Notes: generated by a model not told the origin, from the letters alone. Shown: positions 33,659 to 42,836, counted from the stretch's first letter. The stretch is 64,000 bases of DNA from Teichococcus oryzae (GCF_008386565.1 NZ_VUKA01000001.1:992001-1056000); one strand, 5' to 3'. Program-made: numbers and translations.

Positions 33659-34987
33659 ATGGTGGCCGAGAAAAAGGCGGCCCGATCAGCACGGGCGGAG
33701 GGGTTGGTTGTCATGCCATGGGATGAGCAGGAAGCGTTGGCGCCCTATGCGGAGGCGTCGATCGACCGGCTGAGCATGGCAGGCCCTCTCTTGGGGGCGA
33801 CCGGCTGGATCGATGAGCTGGCGCAACTGGTCGCGGTGGACACATCGGGGCCAGAAGTGAAGGGGTGCGACGCCCTGGCGGCGCTGTTGCAGGATCAGTT
33901 CGCCCCCCTTGGCTTCGACATGCGCCGCATTCCGCTGGAAGCTGGCCCGGTGGATGGGCCGCGCCTGCACCTGATCGCGGCGCGCCGCAATGGCCGGCCC
34001 GTCTGCACCATTCCTCTGTTGATGGACACGGCCCCCGCCAACCCGCACTGGACCCGCCCGCCGCTGACGCTGACGCGGCAGGGCAACCGTTTGTACGGCC
34101 TCGGCACGGTCAGCATGAAGGGCGCCATCGCCGCCGTCTGGGCCGCGCTGCGCGCGGCGGACGCGGTGGGGCTGAAGCTGCGTTTCGACCCGCTGCTGTT
34201 GTTCACCACCGACGGCGCGGCGCGCCGTTGGCCAGGCCTGCGCCACCTTGCGGAGCAGCGCGTGGCCGAAGGGCATGTCCTTTGGCTGAACGGACCGGTG
34301 GCACCCCGCATCTGGGCCGGCAGCCTGGGCAGCTTCGAGCTGGAGGTCCGGGTCACCGGTTGCTCCGGCCAGTGCGGCGCCAACGCCGCCGCCGTGGCCA
34401 AGCCGATCCTGTCCTCCCTTGCCCGGCTGCAGACGGATCTGCGCCGCCGCACGTCCCGCCTGCCGGCGCCGCCGGAAGCGGGCGGCGGCATGTTGCGGCC
34501 GCGCCTGTCCGTGGTGTCGGTGCGTGCCCCGGCCGAGGGCGACGAGTTGCCGGGCTGCACCCTGCTGCTCCAGCGCAGCTTCACGGCGGAGGAAGGCTAT
34601 GCCTCGGCCTTGGCGGAACTGCGCGCGGCCGTGGCCAGCGCGGCGGGGGAGGTGCCGGGCTGCAAGGTGGAAAGCTGCGTGGCGCGGCGGCTGGAGCCGG
34701 TGGTGGACCCCGACCATGGCCCGAACTGGTCACGCTGGCTGCGGGCCTTGAGCTGGGGCTTCGGATTCGCCCCCACCAGCTTCCGCCGCTGGGGCGGCGC
34801 CGGCGGCTCGGCCATCGGCTTCATGCAGCAGGCGGGCATCCGCGAGATCCTGGCGGGCGGCCTGCTGCGGCGCGGCCAGCGCCTGCACAGCCCGGACGAG
34901 CACACCACGGTCGAGGATGTGGAAGCCCTTTCGCGGGCCATCCTCGCCTATCTGGCCGATGTGCCGCAGATCCCCGACTACACCTGA
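33659..34987 (+). CDS. M20-fold peptidase-like protein with degenerate zinc site
   Basis: 442 aa from MVAEKKAARS, which has AAGG five bases upstream. It follows the ArgE/DapE fold: a catalytic-domain start near ELAQLVAVDTSGPE, a lid/dimerisation domain (GSLGSFELEVRVTGCSGQCG), and a C-terminal LHSPDEHTTVEDVEAL. Key zinc residues are changed: the first His of GHxD is Leu (LLMDTAP), the bridging Asp of GRGxxDMKG is Ser (GLGTVSMKG), and the EE base/ligand pair is lost (TTDGAARRW). Only the last His remains, so peptidase activity is doubtful. No close partner gene. Confidence 0.82.
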   Translation: MVAEKKAARSARAEGLVVMPWDEQEALAPYAEASIDRLSMAGPLLGATGWIDELAQLVAVDTSGPEVKGCDALAALLQDQFAPLGFDMRRIPLEAGPVDGPRLHLIAARRNGRPVCTIPLLMDTAPANPHWTRPPLTLTRQGNRLYGLGTVSMKGAIAAVWAALRAADAVGLKLRFDPLLLFTTDGAARRWPGLRHLAEQRVAEGHVLWLNGPVAPRIWAGSLGSFELEVRVTGCSGQCGANAAAVAKPILSSLARLQTDLRRRTSRLPAPPEAGGGMLRPRLSVVSVRAPAEGDELPGCTLLLQRSFTAEEGYASALAELRAAVASAAGEVPGCKVESCVARRLEPVVDPDHGPNWSRWLRALSWGFGFAPTSFRRWGGAGGSAIGFMQQAGIREILAGGLLRRGQRLHSPDEHTTVEDVEALSRAILAYLADVPQIPDYT

Positions 34988-34989
34988 GG

Positions 34990-35018
34990 AACGATGTTCC
35001 CCCGGGGTGGGGATCGTT
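34990..35018. terminator. Possible bidirectional terminator between convergent genes
   Basis: AACGAT (34990-34995) pairs with ATCGTT (35013-35018) around a C-run/G-run core, between the stops of the M20-like gene and the GntR regulator. Confidence 0.35.
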
Positions 35019-35020
35019 GT

Positions 35021-35812
35021 TCAGCGCCCGGAGGCGGAGGCTGCGGCGTCGAGCGCTTCCAGCCTGCCGGCCAGCCCGGCATAACGGTCGCGGCTGGCGC
35101 TCAGATGCCGCCGCATCGCATCCCGCGCCGCAGCCGCGTTCGCCGCGGTGATCGCCGCGGTGATGCGGGCATGTTCTTCCCGCACCCGGCGCAGATAGGC
35201 CGTGCGCGCCTCGGGGTCTTCCAGGGGCGGGCGCACGGTCTGCCGCGGGATCAGCATCGGCCCGAGGAATTCCAGGAAACGGGGAAAGAAGCTGTTGCCG
35301 GTGGCGGCGAAGATGGCGCGGTGGAAGTCGAGATCCTGCGTCACGGCCGCTTCGCCGGCCTCCACCGCGGCATCGAAATCCGCCGCCGCCTGCTGGACGC
35401 GCTGCAGCGCTTCCGCGTCGCGTCGCTCGGCGGCAAGGCCCGCCGCTTCCGTTTCCAGCGCGATACGGAGCTCGATGACCTGCAGCACATCCTGCAGGGA
35501 GCGCATCTCGCCAGGGTCGATGCGCACCTGGCCACGCCCCGACGGGTCCGCCACGAAGGCACCGACCCCCTGGCGTGTCAGCACCAGCCCTTCCGCCCGC
35601 AGCGCCGCCACCGCTTCCCGCACCACGGTCCGGGAAACGCCGGCCTGCCGCATCAGCGCCTGTTCGGTGGGCAGGCGGTCGCCGGGCTTCAGCCGGCCGG
35701 CCCGGATCTCGGCGGCCAGCCGGCGCACCAGCTCGGCGGTCAGGTTGGCCGGCGGGGCGAGTGGCGCCAGTTCGATGCCGTGCGGCATGGCGCCACTATT
35801 GCGTCCGTCCAT
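35021..35812 (-). CDS. GntR/FadR-type (FCD) transcriptional regulator
   Basis: 263 aa. N-terminal winged helix: IRAGRLKPGDRLPTEQALM and QAGVSRTVVREAVAALRAEG. The C-terminal FCD helical domain has VIELRIALETEAAGLAAERR, the metal/ligand Asp and His in DLDFHRAIFAATGN, and EEHARITAAI. These regulators respond to small carboxylates or sugars. It lies 106 bases downstream of the Nramp-like gene on the same strand and may regulate it or the locus. Confidence 0.9.
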   Translation of the reverse strand: MDGRNSGAMPHGIELAPLAPPANLTAELVRRLAAEIRAGRLKPGDRLPTEQALMRQAGVSRTVVREAVAALRAEGLVLTRQGVGAFVADPSGRGQVRIDPGEMRSLQDVLQVIELRIALETEAAGLAAERRDAEALQRVQQAAADFDAAVEAGEAAVTQDLDFHRAIFAATGNSFFPRFLEFLGPMLIPRQTVRPPLEDPEARTAYLRRVREEHARITAAITAANAAAARDAMRRHLSASRDRYAGLAGRLEALDAAASASGR

Positions 35813-35918
35813 CAGTCGGGGTCCTCCCTCGGCCTTCCGCGCTCAGCGCCGTCGGGTCATAGGACGAGTTAGGCCGTGCGTCATGATGGCGTCAAGCGGC
35901 CCATGCCGGCGGGGCGGA

Positions 35919-37196
35919 TCAGCCGAGCAGGTTCATCAGCTCGCTGAAGGCCAGCACGGCGAACATCGCCGCCGAAGCGATCAGCAGGCAGTTGCTCAGC
36001 CAGCCGCTGCGCCATTCCTGTGCCACGCGCTTCGAGTTCAGCAGCCAGAGCAGGGTGATGGCCAGGAAGGGCATGAACAGCGCCCCGAGCGCGCCGAAGG
36101 CCACGACCAGGGCGAAGGGGCGGCCCAGGAACAACAGGGAGATCGGCGGAAAGGTGAGCCAGAACAGGTAGAAGCGGAAGGCCATGCTGCCTTCCAGGCC
36201 GTCCCGGTCGATGTCCTGCCCCCGCATCCGGGTGACGAAATCGGCGAACAGCATGCTGACGCCGTGCCAGACGCCCAGGAGGGAGGAAAAGGTGGTGGCG
36301 GCGAAGCCCACCAGGAACAGGGTGGCAACGAAATCGCCCAGGCGCTCCCGCAGCACGGCGTCGAGGTCGAGCAGGCCACGATCACCGCCAGCCAGCACGA
36401 CGCCGCTGTTGAACAGCAGCTCGGCGCCCACGATCATCATGGCGATGACGAAGATGCCGGTGGTGACATAACCCACCGTGTTGTCGAAGCGCATCATCGG
36501 CATCCAGGCCGGGGTGCGCCAGCCCTTGGCGTTGACCCAGTAGCCATAGGAGGCGAGGGTGATGGTGCCGCCGACGCCGCCGATCAGCCCCAGCGTGTAG
36601 ATGGCCGAGCCTTCCGGCAGGCGGGGCACCAGCCCGCCCATCGCATTGCCGAGATTGGGCGCCACCAGGAAGGCCAGCGTCACCACCGTGACGAACATCA
36701 GGGCGATGAAGAACTTCATCACCCGCTCGAACAGGGCGTAGCGGTTGAAGGCGACGAAAACAAAGCCGATCAGGCCCGCGACGATGCCCCAGCCGGTGGT
36801 GTCCATGACCGGCACCAGGGCCGACATGGCGAGGCCGGTGGAAGACATCACCGTGGCGCCGTAAACGAAGCCCCAGATGACGACATAGATCAGGAAATAA
36901 ACCGAGGTCCACGAACCCAGGTCCCGCCAGCCCTCGAACATCGTCCGGCCGGTGGCGAGGTGCCAGCGCCCGACCGCCTCCGACAGCGCGATCTTCACCA
37001 CGCAGCCGAGCACGGCGGCCCAGAGCAGCGTGTAGCCGAAGCGGTTGCCGGCGATCAGCGTGGCGACAAGATCTCCCGCCCCGACGCCGGTCACCGCCAC
37101 CACGATCCCAGGCCCGACCATCTTCCAGCGCTTCGACGCGGGAGGCGGGCCGGCATCCGCATCCCGCCTTTCCGCCTGGCGTTGTTCGTTGGGCAT
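35919..37196 (-). CDS. Nramp-fold transporter lacking the canonical metal motifs
   Basis: 425 aa with about eleven membrane helices. Fold and order match Nramp: KMVGPGIVVAVTGVGAGDLV in TM1, LWAAVLGCVVKIALSEAVGR in TM3, TITLASYGYWVNAKGW in TM6. The metal motif DPGN of TM1 reads GAGD and the MPH motif of TM6 reads ASYGYW, so the usual manganese/iron site is absent. Similar proteins are often annotated simply as Nramp family. Substrate is unknown; a magnesium or organic cation role is possible but not shown. Confidence 0.85.
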   Translation of the reverse strand: MPNEQRQAERRDADAGPPPASKRWKMVGPGIVVAVTGVGAGDLVATLIAGNRFGYTLLWAAVLGCVVKIALSEAVGRWHLATGRTMFEGWRDLGSWTSVYFLIYVVIWGFVYGATVMSSTGLAMSALVPVMDTTGWGIVAGLIGFVFVAFNRYALFERVMKFFIALMFVTVVTLAFLVAPNLGNAMGGLVPRLPEGSAIYTLGLIGGVGGTITLASYGYWVNAKGWRTPAWMPMMRFDNTVGYVTTGIFVIAMMIVGAELLFNSGVVLAGGDRGLLDLDAVLRERLGDFVATLFLVGFAATTFSSLLGVWHGVSMLFADFVTRMRGQDIDRDGLEGSMAFRFYLFWLTFPPISLLFLGRPFALVVAFGALGALFMPFLAITLLWLLNSKRVAQEWRSGWLSNCLLIASAAMFAVLAFSELMNLLG

Positions 37197-37324
37197 CCGG
37201 CATCACTCCCTTCATGGGACGCCGAAGGGCAGAAAAGGCCTCGCCGGCGCAACTTCGGCGGGCAAACGTCACCGGATCGGCGGGAGTTGCCGCGGCATGG
37301 CGCAGCCAGGGCTGCCCGCCGGAG

Positions 37325-40294
37325 TCAGCTCGGGTGGCGGAGGCTCGCCGAAAGGTCGCGGGTGTCGTCGGCCACCGCGCGCAGCAGGGGAAGCGTCTGC
37401 GTCAGGCACCCATGCACGCCGCGCAGCGCCGGCATGGGATCGGCGCCCTGGGCGAGGCTGGCCTGCAGCCATTCCAGCGCCTCGCTCAGCGCGCGGGCGC
37501 CGAGGGTGCGGCTGACACCCTGAAGCCGGTGGGTGACGGCGCGCAACGGCTCCATCGGCGCCGCGGAGCCGGCTTCCAGCGCCAACAGCGTCTCGGCTCC
37601 CTGCTCTAGCTCGCGGCAGAACTCGTCCAGCACGGAAGGGGCGGACTGGCCGAGATCGGTGAGCAAGGCGTGCAGGGCGGATCGGTCAAGCAGCGGCATT
37701 TCGGCTTCGCGGGCCATGCCGGGATCGGCCTTTGGGGCAGGGGGCGGCGCGGCATCGTGGTCCGGATGCGAAAGGTGGGCGAAATGCGCCACCATGTTCA
37801 ACAGCGTGTCGCGGTCGATCGGCTTCGCCAGATGCGAATCCATCCCTGCCTCCCGGCAGGCCTCGACCTGTTCCGGCATGACCGAGGCGGTGACGGCGAT
37901 CACCGGCACCTTGTTGCGCGGCGCCTCCAGGGCGCGGATCGCGCGGGTCGCCTGCAGCCCATCCATCACCGGCATCTGCAGATCCATCAGCACCAGGTCG
38001 AAATCGCCTTGTCGCATGGCCTGCAACGCCATGGCGCCATCCTCGACGCAGGTGACGTGATGCCCGGCGCTGGTCAACATCGCCCGGGCCACCAGCCGGT
38101 TGGCCGGCACGTCGTCCGCGACCAGGATGCGCATGGGCCTGGCCGGAACCGCCGCGGCCGACACCGCATCCGGCCCTGGCGCGGCCGCCCGCGTCTGCGG
38201 CCCTGCCAGCGGCAGCGGCAATTCGACCCAGAACAGCGCGCCATTGCCGGGATGGCTTTCGCAGCCGATGCGGCCCCCCATCAGTTCCGCGAGCTGCGCG
38301 GCGATGGACAGGCCGAGCCCGGTCCCGAAGGGGATTTCCCCGCCCCCGCCGCCCGGCGTGGCCAGTTGGACGAAATCGCGGAACAACAGGTGGCGCTGCT
38401 CCGGCGCGATGCCGGGCCCGCTATCCTGCACTTCCAGCCGCAGCCCCTGGCCGATCAGGGCCGGCTGCGCCCGCAGCGAAATCTGGCCGGCAGGAGGCGT
38501 GAACTTCACCGCGTTGGACAACAGGTTGAGCAGCAGCTGCAGCAGCCGCGTGGGGTCAGCCTGCACCGCATCCGGCGTGCCGGGCTGTACATCCAGCGTG
38601 AAGCGCAGGGCCTTGCGGCTGATCTCGGGCGCCAGCAGCGCCGCGGCGCGTTCCAGCAGCGGGGTTAGGGCGACGGGCTCCGGGCGCAACTCCAGCCGGC
38701 CGGCCGCGATCTTGGACAGATCGAGCAGCCCGTTCACCAGTTCCAGCAGGTGGCGCGCCGCCTCGTGCAGGATGCGCAGCTGCTCGCGCTGATCGGATGC
38801 CATGCGCTGGTCATCCATCAGCACCTGGGCAAACCCCAGAATGCCGTTCAGCGGGGTGCGCAACTCGTGGCTCATGCGGGCCAGGAACTGGCTTTTCGCC
38901 TCGGCCGCCGCGGCGGCGGCGTCGCGCGCCTCCGCCAGCTCATCCATTGTCCGCTTCAGCTCGGTGATGTCGGTGCGGATGCCGACGGTGCCGCCGCCGG
39001 GCGTCGCCCGTTCCGTCACCAGCATCCAGCGGCCATCCGGCAGCAGCCGCTCCATCGGCGGGCTGTTGCCCCGATGCCAGCGGCGCATCTCCGCGAGGAA
39101 CGTGTCCAGATCCGTCCCGGCCTGCGGATACTGCCCGCGGATGAAGCCTTCGCGCATGATGTCGTCGAAATGCGCGCCCGGCTGGATGAAGGGCGCGCTG
39201 ACCTGGTAGAAATCCTTGTAGCGCGCATTGCAGGCGACGAGGCGGTCCTGCGCATCCCACATGACGAAGCCATCCGTCATGGAATCCAGCGCGTTCTCCA
39301 GCATGGCGCGCCACCGGTTGCGCTCGGTTTCCACCCGCTCGCGCTGTCGCATCGCCAGCATCAGCGCCCCGGCAAGGGCGGCCACCAGAAGGGCGAAGCC
39401 GGTGGAGACCACAAGGGCGCGGATACGTTCCTGTTCCCAGTCCCGCAGCGCGAGATCCCGGTCCATGCTGGCCGTCAGCGCCAGGGCCGGATAAAGCAGC
39501 GGCCGCTTGAAGGCGATCACCGGCCTGCCGTCGAAGACGCTGACCGGGTTCTGCGAATCGTCCGTGCCTGCCGCTGTGCCGCCGGCTGTGCCGCTGGCCG
39601 GTCCGCTGGCGAGGACGGGGAAGCGGGTGCCGATGCGGGCCTCGTCATGCGGCTGGCTGGCCAGCAGCGTGCCGTCGGAGCGTTCCAGGGAAATGCGCAG
39701 CCCGGCGCCGTCCGCGCCCACCGACAGCAGCGTGGACAGCACCGGTATCGGCATTTCGGCCACGGCCAGCAACGCGCCGAACCCGGGCAGGGAGATGCGG
39801 CGCGCCGCGTAGAGCGACCATTCGCCACTGGCCGGGTTGCGCAGCGGGCCACCGATCAGCATGGCGCCGGCCTGCGGCGTGCCCTCAAAGAAGGACCGCA
39901 GCACCGCCTCGGAGAAGGGCCGCCTGCGTGACAGGGGGAGGCCGGTGGCAACCGGCATGTTGTTTTCCCCGATCAACAGGACGTCGCGGAAGGTGAAGTT
40001 CTGGTTGTTCAGCTCGCGCAGCACCCGGTTGATCTGCGCCGCCGACATCGGCCCGCCCTCCGCCATGGGAGCGAGGATGCCCGGCAGGCCGACCAGCATG
40101 GCGTCCAGCTGGACGAAATTGCGGTTCAACGATGCTTCCACGGCCCGTGCCGCCCGCTGCACCGTGTCGGACGCCGTTTCAAGCGCGGCGCTCCGCGCGC
40201 GGCCCAGCAGCATTGACATGGCCAGCCACTGGGCGCCGAGCAGCGCCGCGGCGGCCAGCAGGATCGCGATGCGGATGCGGCGGAACTGCGTCAT
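37325..40294 (-). CDS. Hybrid sensor histidine kinase (TM-PAS-HisKA-HATPase-REC-HPt)
   Basis: 989 aa from MTQFRRIRIAIL at 40294. Order: TM helix 8-30, periplasmic region to about 290, TM helix (VVSTGFALLVAALAGALML), PAS (LENALDSMTDGFVMWDAQDR), HisKA with phospho-His near 474 (SHELRTPLNGILG), ATPase with NLLSNAVKF and GTGLGLSIA, REC with phospho-Asp near 769 (VLMDLQMPVMDG), and a C-terminal HPt with THRLQGVSRTLGA (His near 921). It follows the TRAP-type binding protein by one base, so that protein probably feeds its periplasmic domain. No response regulator gene is next to it. Confidence 0.93.
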   Translation of the reverse strand: MTQFRRIRIAILLAAAALLGAQWLAMSMLLGRARSAALETASDTVQRAARAVEASLNRNFVQLDAMLVGLPGILAPMAEGGPMSAAQINRVLRELNNQNFTFRDVLLIGENNMPVATGLPLSRRRPFSEAVLRSFFEGTPQAGAMLIGGPLRNPASGEWSLYAARRISLPGFGALLAVAEMPIPVLSTLLSVGADGAGLRISLERSDGTLLASQPHDEARIGTRFPVLASGPASGTAGGTAAGTDDSQNPVSVFDGRPVIAFKRPLLYPALALTASMDRDLALRDWEQERIRALVVSTGFALLVAALAGALMLAMRQRERVETERNRWRAMLENALDSMTDGFVMWDAQDRLVACNARYKDFYQVSAPFIQPGAHFDDIMREGFIRGQYPQAGTDLDTFLAEMRRWHRGNSPPMERLLPDGRWMLVTERATPGGGTVGIRTDITELKRTMDELAEARDAAAAAAEAKSQFLARMSHELRTPLNGILGFAQVLMDDQRMASDQREQLRILHEAARHLLELVNGLLDLSKIAAGRLELRPEPVALTPLLERAAALLAPEISRKALRFTLDVQPGTPDAVQADPTRLLQLLLNLLSNAVKFTPPAGQISLRAQPALIGQGLRLEVQDSGPGIAPEQRHLLFRDFVQLATPGGGGGEIPFGTGLGLSIAAQLAELMGGRIGCESHPGNGALFWVELPLPLAGPQTRAAAPGPDAVSAAAVPARPMRILVADDVPANRLVARAMLTSAGHHVTCVEDGAMALQAMRQGDFDLVLMDLQMPVMDGLQATRAIRALEAPRNKVPVIAVTASVMPEQVEACREAGMDSHLAKPIDRDTLLNMVAHFAHLSHPDHDAAPPPAPKADPGMAREAEMPLLDRSALHALLTDLGQSAPSVLDEFCRELEQGAETLLALEAGSAAPMEPLRAVTHRLQGVSRTLGARALSEALEWLQASLAQGADPMPALRGVHGCLTQTLPLLRAVADDTRDLSASLRHPS

Positions 40295-40295
40295 C

Positions 40296-41375
40296 TCACG
40301 GATGCCGCGCCGAAATGCCAAGCGAGGGCCCCAGATAGGCATTCCAGGCATCGGCGCATTCATCGCCGCAGCGCTCGACCCAGCGTGGCAGCACGGTAGA
40401 GGTCAGAAGCTGGCGTCGCCGCTGGATGTCGCCGGGACTGACCGGCACCACCGTCATGTGGCCGGGGCGGCCATCGCTGCAATCGGCATGGCCGGCGCTG
40501 CAGCGAAGGCCATCCCCGGTTTCGCGGTCGGCACCGTTCCAGATGGCCGTTTCCAGCTCCGCCAGCCCGGAACGGATGCCGCTCCGCACCGCTTCCGGCA
40601 AGGCGTGCCAGGCCTGGGCGTTGGCGCCGAACACCGACACGCCCCAGGTGATGGCCATGGCATGCACATGGGTGGTGACGGCGGTCAGGCCGATGCTGTT
40701 GCCGGACATCGTCCCGGTGATGGCGCATTCCACCACGCCCGCGCGCATCGCATTGACGATTTCCGCGAAGGGGATCACCACCGAGGTTGCCCCCAACGCC
40801 TCCACCATCTCCGCCTGCCCGACCGAGGAGGTGCGGATCCGGCGGCCCGCCAGATCGCCCAGCCCGGTGAAGGGCCGCGAGCACCAGATCACCTGCGCCG
40901 GATAGGTGTACACCGACAGCAGCTCCACATTGTAGCGCTCCAGCAGGAGGTTCCGCAGATGCGGCCGGTAGCGCTGCACCGTGTCGCGCAATGTGCCGAT
41001 ATCGGGGTTCAGGGCCGGCAGGTCGACGGCGTTGAACTCCGGCTCCTCGCTGGACACCACGGCGAGCAGGGCGGTCCCGAAGGGCACGACACCCAGGCGC
41101 ATCAGCGGCAGGATCTCCTCGGCCCGCAGCCCCGCGCGGTCGAAGGGTGCGATCTCGGCCCGGACCCGCCCATCGGTCAGCTCCCCGACGCGGCGGCGCC
41201 AGAAGGGTTCCTCGTAGCGGGTGTACTGGGACACGCCGCCAAGCCCGCCGACCACCTTCAACTCGATCGGGCTTTCCGTGTTCCCGGCCAGCCCCGGTCC
41301 GGAAAACAAGAGGGCCAGCAGCGGAAGCAGGGCTTTGGGGAGCAGGGCTTTCGGGCTGGGCCGGGACCGGAACAT
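40296..41375 (-). CDS. TRAP-type (DctP) periplasmic binding protein, likely sensor partner
   Basis: About 359 aa from MFRSRPSPKAL; signal sequence LLPLLALLFSGPGLAGN. DctP-family blocks: FDRAGLRAEEILPLMRLGVV, DLAGRRIRTSSVGQAEMV, ALGATSVVIPFAEIVNAMRA and VVECAITGTMSGNSIGL, with an Arg that usually salt-bridges a carboxylate ligand. No DctQ or DctM membrane genes exist nearby. Its stop is one base before the hybrid kinase start, so it probably presents a ligand to the kinase instead of a transporter. Confidence 0.85.
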   Translation of the reverse strand: MFRSRPSPKALLPKALLPLLALLFSGPGLAGNTESPIELKVVGGLGGVSQYTRYEEPFWRRRVGELTDGRVRAEIAPFDRAGLRAEEILPLMRLGVVPFGTALLAVVSSEEPEFNAVDLPALNPDIGTLRDTVQRYRPHLRNLLLERYNVELLSVYTYPAQVIWCSRPFTGLGDLAGRRIRTSSVGQAEMVEALGATSVVIPFAEIVNAMRAGVVECAITGTMSGNSIGLTAVTTHVHAMAITWGVSVFGANAQAWHALPEAVRSGIRSGLAELETAIWNGADRETGDGLRCSAGHADCSDGRPGHMTVVPVSPGDIQRRRQLLTSTVLPRWVERCGDECADAWNAYLGPSLGISARHP

Positions 41376-41421
41376 CAGGCCGGCCCCGCCACGTGGCCAG
41401 CCCCGCCGCAATGTGCCTGGG

Positions 41422-41694
41422 TCACGCGATGCGGCTGCGGATCCAGGCTTCCGCCTCGGCCGACAAGCCTGCCCATTCGGCCGAGGCGATCGGCGTGATC
41501 AGCAGCGTGCCCTCGCGGCCGGCCCGGCGCAGCGCGCCCCGCAGGTGCTCCAGCAGGTAATGGGCGGAAACCGCGCTTTCCACGATCAGCGAGCCCGGCA
41601 GCGTCAGGTGGGATTCGGCCAGTTGCCAGACCGCATCCTCGAGAAGCTGGGCGCCCGGGGTATCCTGGTCGTGGGAAACCAAGAGCAACGACAT
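41422..41694 (-). CDS. Small hypothetical protein (90 aa)
   Basis: Not recognised. MSLLLVSHDQDTPGAQLLED start, with alternating helices (QLLEDAVWQLAESH; AHYLLEHLRGALRRAGREG) and a likely strand LLITPI near the end. No membrane segment or signal peptide. 46 bases upstream of the TRAP-type gene on the same strand, so it might belong to that sensory operon. Codon usage looks like its neighbours. Confidence 0.55.
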   Translation of the reverse strand: MSLLLVSHDQDTPGAQLLEDAVWQLAESHLTLPGSLIVESAVSAHYLLEHLRGALRRAGREGTLLITPIASAEWAGLSAEAEAWIRSRIA

Positions 41695-41791
41695 GTCGCA
41701 ACCTCATCAAGCAAGTCGCCCCCGGGGCAGGGACGGCACGGAACCTCGGCGCAGCTTGCGCCAGCGGCGTTTCCACGGCAAGGCAAGAGCC

Positions 41792-42544
41792 ATGCATGCC
41801 GCTTCCCAGCACACCGCCATCGTCAGCCACCGCGGCGGTGCCTTTCTGTGGCCGGAAAACAGCCTGCTGGCCTTCCGCAACAGCGGCAAGCTGGCGATCG
41901 AGCAACTGGAATGCGATGTCCACCTGAGTGCCGATGGCGTTCCAGTGGTGATCCATGACGCGCGGCTCGAACGCACCACCGAGGGACAGGGGCCGGTGGC
42001 TGAACGGGAGGCGGCGGAGCTGGCGCGGCTGCGGCTGCGCGGGGCCGGGGAGCAGCGCCTGCCGTTGTTGTCCGATCTGGCGGCGCTGCTGCGCGACATG
42101 CCGCAGGAATTGCAGGTCGAGCTGAAGGCGGCGCCGGGCCGGATGCCGGACCCGGTTCTCTTGGAAAGGAGCCTCGCCGTGCTGGATGCGGCCGGCCTGC
42201 GCCGCCGGGCCCGCATCATCGCCTTCGAGGCCGATCTGGCGGCGGCTGCCAGGGCGGCGGGCGGGCTGGCCGGCACGGTCTGGCTGTTCGGCCGCGACAC
42301 GCTGCGCATGATCGGCGCCGCCGGCGTCGTGGGCGTGGCGCAGGCGCATGGCCTCGACACCGTGGAAACCGAGATCGGCGCCCTGGATGCCGAGTTGCTG
42401 GGCGGGCTGCGCCGGGCCGGCCTGCGGGTCGGCGTGTGGGGCGCCAACCATGCCGCGGAGATCGGCAAGGCGCTTTCCCTGCGCGTGGACATGATGGCCA
42501 CGGACGACCCGGTCCTGGCGCTGCGGATGCGGCAGGGCGCCTGA
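41792..42544 (+). CDS. Glycerophosphodiester phosphodiesterase
   Basis: 250 aa from MHAASQHTAIV. The GDPD TIM barrel is clear: SHRGGAFLWPENSLLAF with the catalytic HRG and ENS, ECDVHLSADGVPVVIHD with metal-binding Glu/Asp and the second His, LQVELKA, and LRVGVWGANHAAEIGKAL toward the end. No signal peptide, so cytoplasmic turnover of glycerophosphodiesters is likely. Divergent from the small unknown gene. Confidence 0.92.
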   Translation: MHAASQHTAIVSHRGGAFLWPENSLLAFRNSGKLAIEQLECDVHLSADGVPVVIHDARLERTTEGQGPVAEREAAELARLRLRGAGEQRLPLLSDLAALLRDMPQELQVELKAAPGRMPDPVLLERSLAVLDAAGLRRRARIIAFEADLAAAARAAGGLAGTVWLFGRDTLRMIGAAGVVGVAQAHGLDTVETEIGALDAELLGGLRRAGLRVGVWGANHAAEIGKALSLRVDMMATDDPVLALRMRQGA

Positions 42545-42578
42545 GCCCGCGCGGCGGCGCGGACCCGGGCGGCCCGCC

Positions 42579-42836
42579 TCAGCCGGAGAAGCGGAACGCA
42601 TCCGCGGGCTGGGCCGGTGCCTCCTGCTGCTGCGCCTGCTGCCGCTTGGCCTCGAATTGCTGCAACAGGGAATGCAGGCTCCTGGTGAAGGCGGCAAGCT
42701 GCATCACGGGAATGACCAACTGGCCCGCGGCCACCGGCTGCCCGTCGGCGCCGGTCTGGCCCAGCGTGAGGCGGGCGACGCCCGCATGCACCGCAGCCTC
42801 CAGCACCCCATCGGCGAACAGAACGGAATGACTCAT
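42579..42836 (-). CDS. Small protein of type I secretion operon, DUF3467-like architecture
   Basis: 85 aa. An N-terminal strand region (LEAAVHAGVARLTLGQTG; GQLVIPVMQLAAFTRSL) followed by a helix HSLLQQFEAKRQQAQQQ and a short tail. The strand-then-helix layout recalls DUF3467 proteins but this is a weak resemblance. It follows the HlyD-type gene by 29 bases, so it is probably the third cistron of the secretion operon. Confidence 0.55.
   Translation of the reverse strand: MSHSVLFADGVLEAAVHAGVARLTLGQTGADGQPVAAGQLVIPVMQLAAFTRSLHSLLQQFEAKRQQAQQQEAPAQPADAFRFSG

Noticed and set aside
37197-37324. Possible manganese (yybP-ykoY) riboswitch before the Nramp-like gene
   Set aside because: No matching core; only GC-rich inverted repeats.
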